From Salibaculum sp031581025 (GTDB lineage Bacteria > Pseudomonadota > Alphaproteobacteria > Rhodobacterales > Rhodobacteraceae), in NCBI RefSeq assembly GCF_031581025.1, contig NZ_JAVLCA010000001.1: 64,000 nt of DNA; one strand, written 5' to 3'. Each line of letters starts with the position of its first letter. Positions within the stretch are counted from its first letter, which is position 1. The position numbers and the translations under genes are program-made. Below are positions 57,844 to 64,000 of this stretch, in pieces. The notes beneath the pieces are model-generated. The model did no database searches, had not been told where the DNA came from, and worked only from the letters and a program-made list of their open reading frames with translations.

Positions 57844-59493
57844 ATGCGACTGGTTCTGATTCACCCCAACTATCATTCCGGCGGTGCCGAGATCGCCGGC
57901 AACTGGCCCCCGGCCTGGGTCGCCTACCTGGCCGGTCCGCTCAAGGCCGCGGGCTACACCGACATCCATTTCATCGACGCCATGACCCATGACATCGGCG
58001 AGGCCGAGCTTCATGCCCGCATCGCTGCGCTGAAGCCCGATATCGTCGGGGCCACCTCGATCACGCCCTCGATCTACAAGGCCGAACGCGCGCTCGAGAT
58101 CGCGCGCGCCGCCGCCCCGGATGCCGTGACGGTGCTGGGCGGGGTCCATGCCACCTTCATGTACAAGCAGGTCCTGTCCGAGGCCCCGCATATCGACGCC
58201 ATCGTGCGCGGCGAGGGCGAGGAGGTGTTCCTCGATTTCGTCCGCGCAGTCGAGGATGGCCGTTGGCAGAGCGCCCGCAAGTCGATCAAGGGCATCGCCT
58301 ATACCCAGGGCACCGAGATCGTCGCCACCCCGGCCGCGCCGACGGTCAAGGATCTGGACGCGATCACGCCCGACTGGTCGATCCTCGACTGGGAGAAATA
58401 CATCTACATCCCGCTGAAAACCCGGCTGGCAATCCCCAGCCTGGCCCGTGGCTGCCCGTTTACCTGTTCCTTCTGTTCGCAATGGAAATTCTGGCGCGAT
58501 TATCGCGTGCGCGACCCGCAAAAGGTGGTCGATGAGATCGAGGACCTGGTGGAAAACCACGGTGTCGGTTTCTTCATCCTCGCCGACGAGGAACCCACTA
58601 TAAACAAGAAGAAATTCACCGAGTTCTGCGAGGAACTGATCCGCCGTGGCCTGCCCGACCGAGTGAAATGGGGCATCAACACCCGCGTTACCGACATTCA
58701 GCGCGACAAGGACATGCTGGGCCTGTGGCGCGAGGCGGGGCTGGTGCATATCAGCCTTGGCACCGAGGCGGCGGCGCAGATGAAGCTCGATCTGTTCAAC
58801 AAGGAGACGAAGGTCGAAGAGAACAAGGAGGCCATCCGCCTGCTGCGCGAGGCCGACATCTTCACCGAGGCGCAGTTCATCGTCGGGCTCGACAACGAGA
58901 CCGAGGAAACCCTGGAAGAGACCTACCGCTTCGCCCGCGACTGGAACCCGGATCTGGCCAACTGGACGATGTACACCCCCTGGCCCTTCACGCCGCTGTT
59001 CCAGGAGCTGCGCGACCAGGTCGAGGTGTTCGACTTCGAGAAATACAATTTCGTCACCCCGATCATGAAGCCCGAGGCGATGGATCGCGCCACCCTGCTG
59101 GACCGGGTCATGCACAACTATCGCCGCTTCTACATGATCAAGGCGCTGTTCCATTACCCCTGGCGCGGGCGGGGCTTCCGGCGCAAGTACCTGCTGGGCT
59201 GCCTGCGGGCCTTCGCCAAGGCCGGTTTCGCGCGGACCTTCTACGATCTGGGCAAGGTCGGCTACTGGGGGCCGCAGTCCAAGGACAAGGTCGATTTCCA
59301 GTTCGACGAGACACGCCAGATCGCCGAGGCGCAGATGGCCGACTGGGACGCCATGGCCGACCGCAAGCGCCGCGCGGCCGAGCGCAAGGCCAGCGTGCGC
59401 GACCAGATCAAGGCCGAGAAGGCCCGCGTCGCCGGGCATGGCGCGGCGGACGCGGGCGTGCCGCGGCTGGACCGAACCACCCCGGCGGAATAG
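57844..59493 (+). CDS. bchE: BchE, oxygen-independent Mg-protoporphyrin monomethyl ester cyclase
   Basis: 549 residues. N-terminal cobalamin-binding domain (1-140), then a radical-SAM core with C204, C208 and C211 in RGCPFTCSFCSQ. It forms ring E with water-derived oxygen under low O2. Good AAGGAGG ribosome site. The C-terminal tail (about 505-549) is charged and Ala-rich. Confidence 0.96.
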   Translation: MRLVLIHPNYHSGGAEIAGNWPPAWVAYLAGPLKAAGYTDIHFIDAMTHDIGEAELHARIAALKPDIVGATSITPSIYKAERALEIARAAAPDAVTVLGGVHATFMYKQVLSEAPHIDAIVRGEGEEVFLDFVRAVEDGRWQSARKSIKGIAYTQGTEIVATPAAPTVKDLDAITPDWSILDWEKYIYIPLKTRLAIPSLARGCPFTCSFCSQWKFWRDYRVRDPQKVVDEIEDLVENHGVGFFILADEEPTINKKKFTEFCEELIRRGLPDRVKWGINTRVTDIQRDKDMLGLWREAGLVHISLGTEAAAQMKLDLFNKETKVEENKEAIRLLREADIFTEAQFIVGLDNETEETLEETYRFARDWNPDLANWTMYTPWPFTPLFQELRDQVEVFDFEKYNFVTPIMKPEAMDRATLLDRVMHNYRRFYMIKALFHYPWRGRGFRRKYLLGCLRAFAKAGFARTFYDLGKVGYWGPQSKDKVDFQFDETRQIAEAQMADWDAMADRKRRAAERKASVRDQIKAEKARVAGHGAADAGVPRLDRTTPAE

Positions 59494-59495
59494 TG

Positions 59496-60104
59496 ATGCA
59501 GCCCGCCACCGCCCATCATGTTGGGCCCAACGCGATCCTGCAGACGGTCGAAGCGCTGCAGGCCCTGGCCGCGCCGGGCGTGCTGGGCCGGATTTGCACG
59601 GCCGCCGGGATGCCGGGGCTTGCCGGGAACCTGCCCGACAGGATGGTGCCCGCGCGGGACGCCCTGCGCCTGCACCGGGCGGTGGCCGAGATCCTGCCCC
59701 CGGACATGGCCGAGGCGGTGGCCCGTGATGCCGGCCGACGGACGGGCGAATATATCCTCGCGCACCGCATCCCCGCCCCGGCGCAAGGGCTGTTGCGCCT
59801 TCTGCCCCGACCCCTGGCGGGGCCGATGCTGCTGGGGGCGATATCCCGTCACGCCTGGACCTTCGCGGGCGATGCGCAGGTCTCCTGGGCCTGGGGCCGG
59901 ACGCCCGAATTCGTGATCCATGACAATCCCATGGCGCTGCCCGGCTGCCCTTGGCATTGCGCCGTTTTCGAGACGCTGTTTCAACGGCTTGTTGCGCCGG
60001 GCATCATGGTCGAACACACCGCCTGCTGCGCGGCGCATGGCCCCGTCTGCCGCTTTTTCCTGCACACCGCGCGCCGGCCGCAGGGGCGCACTTGGGCAGC
60101 GTAG
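59496..60104 (+). CDS. bchJ: BchJ, V4R-domain protein of bacteriochlorophyll synthesis
   Basis: 202 residues with a C-terminal V4R-type domain (VFETLFQRLVAPGIMVEHTACCAAHGPVCRFFL). Once thought to be the 8-vinyl reductase, now regarded as a factor that promotes substrate flow. The ATG is 2 nt after the bchE stop; a GTG three bases earlier is possible. Confidence 0.9.
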   Translation: MQPATAHHVGPNAILQTVEALQALAAPGVLGRICTAAGMPGLAGNLPDRMVPARDALRLHRAVAEILPPDMAEAVARDAGRRTGEYILAHRIPAPAQGLLRLLPRPLAGPMLLGAISRHAWTFAGDAQVSWAWGRTPEFVIHDNPMALPGCPWHCAVFETLFQRLVAPGIMVEHTACCAAHGPVCRFFLHTARRPQGRTWAA

Positions 60105-60106
60105 CC

Positions 60107-60135
60107 GCCCGCCCCGGCGGCGGGGCCGGGCCTTT
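60107..60135 (+). terminator. Terminator-like hairpin after bchJ
   Basis: GCCCG-CCCCG stem pairs with CGGGG-C-CGGGC (one bulged C) on a GCGG loop, followed by CTTT. The short T stretch makes it a weak intrinsic terminator, but its place right after bchJ marks the end of the photosynthesis cluster. Confidence 0.55.
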
Positions 60136-60195
60136 ACCCGCGCGGCAAAGAGCCTTAGTCCTCGCGCAGCGTGCCGAAAAACCGCGAGGCCCGGG

Positions 60196-61452
60196 ATGGT
60201 GACAGTTCTCTTGCGCGTCTGGGCCCTGCTCTTCGGCGTGCTGCTGGTCATGATCGGCAACGGCATGCAGTCCACCCTGATGGGCGTGCGCGGCGGGCTG
60301 GAGGGGTTCTCGACCTTCGAGCTTTCGGTCGTCACATCGGCCTATTTCGCGGGCTTCCTGATCGGCTCGCGGCTGGCCTCGACCCTGATCCGTGGCGTCG
60401 GCCATGTACGGGTCTTCGCGGCGCTGGGCTCTTTCATGTCGGCGGGCCTGATCGCCTTTCCCATGATCGTGGAGCCCTGGGCCTGGGTGCTGATCCGACT
60501 GCTGCTGGGGTTCTGTCTGTCCGGCGTCTATGTCTCGGCTGAAAGCTGGCTGAACGACAAGGCGACCAACGCCACGCGCGGGACCATCCTGTCGGGCTAC
60601 ATGCTGGCCCAGACCTTTGGCCTGGTCGGCGGGCAGGTGCTTGTCGGCGTCACCCCGGCCGAGACCTTCGCCGCCTTCGCGGTGGCGTCGATCCTGGTGT
60701 CGCTGTCCTTCGCCCCGATCCTGCTGTCGGCCAGCCCGGTGCCGGCCGCCGACAACATCCAGCCCATGAGCCTCGCGCGGCTCTACCGGACCTCGCCCCT
60801 GGCCACCGTGGGGACGCTGCTGCTGGGCGGCGTCTATGCCGCGCAGCTCGGCATGGCCTCGGTCTACGGCAGCGCAATCGGGCTGCCGACCGGCCAGATC
60901 ACGACCTTCGTGGGTGCGATCTTCTTCGGGTCCATCGTGTTCCAGGTGCCGGTCGGCTGGCTGTCCGACCTGATCGACCGCCGCTTGCTGATCCTGGGCG
61001 TGGCCCTGATCGGCGGCGCCTCCAGCCTGGCGCCCTGGGTGTTCGGCCCAGCCTTCGCGATGCTTCTGTTCAGCGGCTTCATCATGGGCGGCATGGCCTC
61101 GCCGCTCTATTCGCTGCTGATCGCCTATTGCAACGATTACCTCGCGCTCGAAGACATGCCCTCGGCCTCGGGCGGGATGATCTTCATCTATGGCCTCGGT
61201 GCCATCGTGGGTCCGCTCGTCGCGGGGCGGATGATGGATCTTGTCGGCAACAGCGGCTTCTGGATATTCATCGCGGGCACCTTCCTGGCCATCGCGGGCT
61301 GGTGCGCCTTTCGCATGACGGTGCGTGAGTCCCCGTCCGTGGGCGCGGCGGGCGATTACGTGTCGCTGGCACCGACGGCCTCGGAACTGGTGGTCGCGGC
61401 GGCGACCGAGTGGTCGGCCGAGCAGGAGGACGACGCCGACGGCGACGCCTGA
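60196..61452 (+). CDS. MFS transporter
   Basis: 418 residues with 12 membrane helices of the major facilitator superfamily; conserved GFCLSGVYVSAESWLNDKA and PVGWLSDLIDRR loops resemble the YcaD-like group. Start at 60196 has no strong ribosome site. It follows the bchJ terminator and is probably not part of the photosynthesis operon. The acidic tail (QEDDADGD) is unusual but short. Substrate unknown. Confidence 0.8.
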   Translation: MVTVLLRVWALLFGVLLVMIGNGMQSTLMGVRGGLEGFSTFELSVVTSAYFAGFLIGSRLASTLIRGVGHVRVFAALGSFMSAGLIAFPMIVEPWAWVLIRLLLGFCLSGVYVSAESWLNDKATNATRGTILSGYMLAQTFGLVGGQVLVGVTPAETFAAFAVASILVSLSFAPILLSASPVPAADNIQPMSLARLYRTSPLATVGTLLLGGVYAAQLGMASVYGSAIGLPTGQITTFVGAIFFGSIVFQVPVGWLSDLIDRRLLILGVALIGGASSLAPWVFGPAFAMLLFSGFIMGGMASPLYSLLIAYCNDYLALEDMPSASGGMIFIYGLGAIVGPLVAGRMMDLVGNSGFWIFIAGTFLAIAGWCAFRMTVRESPSVGAAGDYVSLAPTASELVVAAATEWSAEQEDDADGDA

Positions 61453-61628
61453 CCACAAGCGTGGAGTCGATCCAGTGGCCGGCATTGCCGTGCGGTTGAC
61501 GCTGGCACCCTGCAATGCGTCGCAATTCCGATTGGCGCGGGCCGACGGCGGCCCTATTCTGTATTACGCAGGCGGGCCGTGTTTCCGCCCGGCCCCTGCG
61601 CATCGGTCAATCGACAGGACGGCAACAG

Positions 61629-62123
61629 ATGCGAGAACGACAGGGGCTCGATGCGACGGATATCCGCATTCTCAGCGCCGTCCAGGCGCATGGCCAACTG
61701 AGCAAGACCAGGCTGGCCGAGATCGTGAACCTGTCGCCGACGCCCTGTTGGGCGCGGCTGAGCCGTCTGCGCGCGGCGGGCTACATCCGCGGCTATCATG
61801 CCGACATCGCGCTGGAACGGGTGATCGACGCCACCCGCGTGGTCGTGATGGTGTCGCTGACCCATCACCGCAAGGTCGATTTCGACCGCTTCGAGGCGCA
61901 TGTCAAAGTGGTCGACGAGATCATCAACTGCGTCTCGACCGGCGGCGGGGTCGACTACGTCATGACAGTCGTGACCCCGGGCCTGAGTGCGTTTCAGGCC
62001 CTCATGGACGATCTGCTATCGGCCGAGTTGGGGATCGACCGCTACACCACCTATTTCGCGACCCGCCTGATCAAGGCCGAACAGCCCAACCTGGCGCGGC
62101 TGGTGTCGCAAAGCCGACGATAA
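61629..62123 (+). CDS. Lrp/AsnC family transcriptional regulator
   Basis: 164 residues. An N-terminal winged HTH (LDATDIRILSAVQAHGQLSKTRLAEIVNLSPTP) is followed by a RAM/ligand domain (VVDEIINCVSTGGGVDYVMTVV). It precedes a GcvT/DmdA-like gene on the same strand, which it may control in response to an amino acid or related metabolite. Start at 61629; longer in-frame starts add unlike sequence. Confidence 0.88.
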   Translation: MRERQGLDATDIRILSAVQAHGQLSKTRLAEIVNLSPTPCWARLSRLRAAGYIRGYHADIALERVIDATRVVVMVSLTHHRKVDFDRFEAHVKVVDEIINCVSTGGGVDYVMTVVTPGLSAFQALMDDLLSAELGIDRYTTYFATRLIKAEQPNLARLVSQSRR

Positions 62124-62314
62124 GGTTTGCGACATCCCCGTGTCGCGTTCGGGCGATCGGGTCCATACGGTCCTCAAAGCGTTCAAACCAAGCCCGCATG
62201 GTCTGCGCAAGCCCCGCAATAAAGGCCGCACGGTCACCTGGAACACATTACATGCGCAGAGAGCGCAGACGCGACCCGGCGGAGGAGCCGGCGCGCGACA
62301 CCAGGGAGGACGAC

Positions 62315-63487
62315 ATGATGCAATCGCAGGACTTCGGCTTCGGAACCCAGATCCGCAAATCGCCATACTTCGATGCCACTGTGCGTTGGGGCGCGCAGGG
62401 GTTCTCGGTTTACAATCACATGTATATCCCGCGCGACTTCGGCGACCCCGAACAGAACTTCTGGACCCTCGTGAACGACGCGATCCTCTGCGACGTGGCC
62501 GTCGAGCGCCAGGTCGAGATCACCGGCCCCGATGCCGCGAAATTTACCCAGATGCTGACCTGCCGCGACCTGTCGAACATGGCGGTGGGGCAGTGCAAGT
62601 ACGTGCTGATCACCAATGCCGAGGGCGGCATCCTCAACGATCCGATCCTGCTCAAGCTGGCCGAGGATCACTTCTGGCTGTCGCTGGCCGACAGCGACAT
62701 CCTGCTCTGGGCCCAGGGCGTGGCCGTGCATTCGGGGCTTGATGTCTCGATCTGCGAGCCAGATGTCTCGCCGCTGCAACTGCAAGGCCCGAAGTCGGGC
62801 GAGATCATGCAAGAGCTCTTCGGCCCCGAAATCATGGACCTGCGCTATTACTGGTTCCGCGAGATGGAGCTGGACGGAATCCCGCTCATCGTCTCGCGCA
62901 CCGGCTGGTCCAGCGAACTGGGCTATGAAATCTACCTGCGCGATGGCGACTACGGCGATGCCCTGTGGGAGCGGATCATGGCCGTGGGCATGCCCATGGG
63001 CCTCCAGCCCGGTCATACCTCGACCATCCGCCGGATCGAGGGCGGGATGCTGTCTTACCATGCCGATGCCGATATCCATACCAACCCCTTCGAGCTGGGC
63101 CTGGACCGGTTGGTCAACCTGGACATGGAGGCCGACTTCATCGGCAAGTTCGCCCTGCAGCGCATCCGCGACAACGGTGTCACCCGCAAGCAGGTGGGGC
63201 TGGTGCTGGAGGATGAGCCGATGGCCAGCCCGAACACCGCCTTCTGGACCGTCTTCAACGGGGGCGAAATTGTCGGCAAGGTGACCTCGGCGGTCTATTC
63301 GCCGCGCCTTGAAAAAAACATCGCGCTGGCCATGGTCGCGGTCGAGGCCGCCGAGCTGGGCACCGTGCTGCAGGTCCGCACCGCCTCGGGCGAAACCACA
63401 GCCAGGGTCGTGGAAAAACCCTTCTTCGACCCGCGCAAGAAGCTCGCCGCCGAAACCGCGCCCAAGCCCGCCCAGATCAACGCGTAA
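62315..63487 (+). CDS. GcvT-fold, tetrahydrofolate-dependent demethylase, DmdA-like
   Basis: 390 residues. The aminomethyltransferase pattern is clear: VERQVEITGPDAAKFTQMLTCRD, GGILNDPILLKLAEDHFWLSLADSD, LQLQGPKSGEIMQELFG and RTGWSSELGYEIYLRD. The YNHM start and VERQVEITGPDA are similar to DMSP demethylase DmdA and to glycine-betaine/dimethylglycine demethylases. Ribosome site GGGAGGA upstream of 62315. Substrate not resolved. Confidence 0.75.
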   Translation: MMQSQDFGFGTQIRKSPYFDATVRWGAQGFSVYNHMYIPRDFGDPEQNFWTLVNDAILCDVAVERQVEITGPDAAKFTQMLTCRDLSNMAVGQCKYVLITNAEGGILNDPILLKLAEDHFWLSLADSDILLWAQGVAVHSGLDVSICEPDVSPLQLQGPKSGEIMQELFGPEIMDLRYYWFREMELDGIPLIVSRTGWSSELGYEIYLRDGDYGDALWERIMAVGMPMGLQPGHTSTIRRIEGGMLSYHADADIHTNPFELGLDRLVNLDMEADFIGKFALQRIRDNGVTRKQVGLVLEDEPMASPNTAFWTVFNGGEIVGKVTSAVYSPRLEKNIALAMVAVEAAELGTVLQVRTASGETTARVVEKPFFDPRKKLAAETAPKPAQINA

Positions 63488-63498
63488 GGATCACTGGC

Positions 63499-63975
63499 AT
63501 GTCCGACCTCGCGATCGAGCTGCACTGGCAGCGCGCCGAACCGGCCTTGCAGACGGGCAGGTTCTCGAATGCCCATGCGGTGCAGTACAACAGAACCCAC
63601 GAAGTCCAGGTGGACGCCGCCCCCGATTGGGGCGGTGATCCCGACCACACCAACCCCGAGCAGGCCCTGGCGGCGGCGCTGTCGAGTTGCCACATGATGA
63701 CCTTCCTCGCGCTTTGCGCCAAGGCGGGCTGGCCTGTGGCCAGCTATTACGACCATGCCGAGGCGCATCTGGGCAAGACCGCCAGCGGAAAAATGGCGGT
63801 CACGCGGATCGACCTGAACCCGGTGGTGCGGTTCGACACCGGCTTTGACGTCGCGCCGGAAAAGCTCGACGAGATGCAGCACCGCGCGCACCGCTATTGC
63901 TTCATCGCCAACACACTGGCCGAGAGCGTGCAGATCAACGTCACCCGAGGCCCGCGCGCAGGGCAGGCGGCTTGA
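63499..63975 (+). CDS. OsmC-like thiol peroxidase family protein
   Basis: 158 residues with the two redox cysteines of OsmC/Ohr-type folds (SSCHMMTF and HRYCFIAN) and NPEQALAAALSSCHM. 11 nt after the DmdA-like gene, so probably co-transcribed. Likely reduces organic hydroperoxides. Nothing further can be supported in the last 25 bases of the window. Confidence 0.85.
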   Translation: MSDLAIELHWQRAEPALQTGRFSNAHAVQYNRTHEVQVDAAPDWGGDPDHTNPEQALAAALSSCHMMTFLALCAKAGWPVASYYDHAEAHLGKTASGKMAVTRIDLNPVVRFDTGFDVAPEKLDEMQHRAHRYCFIANTLAESVQINVTRGPRAGQAA

Positions 63976-64000
63976 CCCTGGCGCGCGTTGCGCATTCACT

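Overview
The window is GC-rich DNA carrying a nearly complete, contiguous photosynthesis gene cluster (PGC) of an aerobic anoxygenic or purple alphaproteobacterium. I infer Rhodobacteraceae, probably the Roseobacter side. The reasons are the crtAIB-tspO-crtCDEF-bchCXYZ-pufQBALMC-dxs order, an ALAS-type hemA at the end of the bch-puh operon, a tetraheme pufC directly after pufM with no pufX, and AerR/PpsR regulators with perfect TGT-N12-ACA operators.

Layout. 1-1454: truncated LpxL-type acyltransferase and a protein tyrosine phosphatase. 1690-6717: sugar ABC importer (minus strand) divergent from an FGGY sugar kinase. 6922-7281: DUF1127 protein followed by three hairpins that each present the same 13-nt CU-rich (anti-Shine-Dalgarno) loop, i.e. 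CcsR/cuckoo-type small RNAs. 7470-11571: overlapping operon of FolB-like protein, a photolyase-family protein with apparently swapped domain order, an FAD amine oxidase-like protein, an ICMT-like membrane protein and a UbiG-like methyltransferase. 11594-60104 is the PGC: crtA-bchI-bchD-bchO (minus); crtI-crtB-tspO (plus); crtD-crtC (minus); crtE-crtF and bchCXYZ-pufQBALMC-dxs (plus); pseudoazurin (minus, own terminator); the long minus-strand operon bchFNBHLM-lhaA-puhABC-bciE-acsF-puhE-hemA; then aerR, ppsR, bchG-orf428-bchP-idi and bchE-bchJ (plus). 60196-63975: MFS transporter, Lrp/AsnC regulator, GcvT/DmdA-like protein and OsmC-like protein.

How it works together. HemA makes 5-aminolevulinate. 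BchHID (with BchO) insert Mg, BchM methylates, and two different cyclases (O2-dependent AcsF with BciE; radical-SAM BchE) form ring E. BchJ, BchLNB, BchF, BchXYZ, BchC, BchG and BchP complete bacteriochlorophyll a. Dxs, Idi and CrtE supply the isoprenoids, and CrtB/I/C/D/F/A make the spheroidene/spheroidenone series. PufBA (LH1), PufLM-PuhA (reaction centre) and PufC (cytochrome subunit) form the core complex, assembled with LhaA, PuhB/C/E and PufQ; a cluster-encoded pseudoazurin may deliver electrons. Eight PpsR boxes mark the crtA/crtI, crtD/crtE (two), bchC, bchF, aerR, bchG and bchE promoters.

Most unusual points: the CU-loop RNA cluster; a recurrent repeat present in three bch gene junctions (each crossed by a short ORF that overlaps both neighbours) and a fourth time in frame inside bchB; crtA, whose only well-placed start is AUC; and bchG, whose ATG lies one base from its PpsR operator. 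All calls are by reading; no database search was possible.
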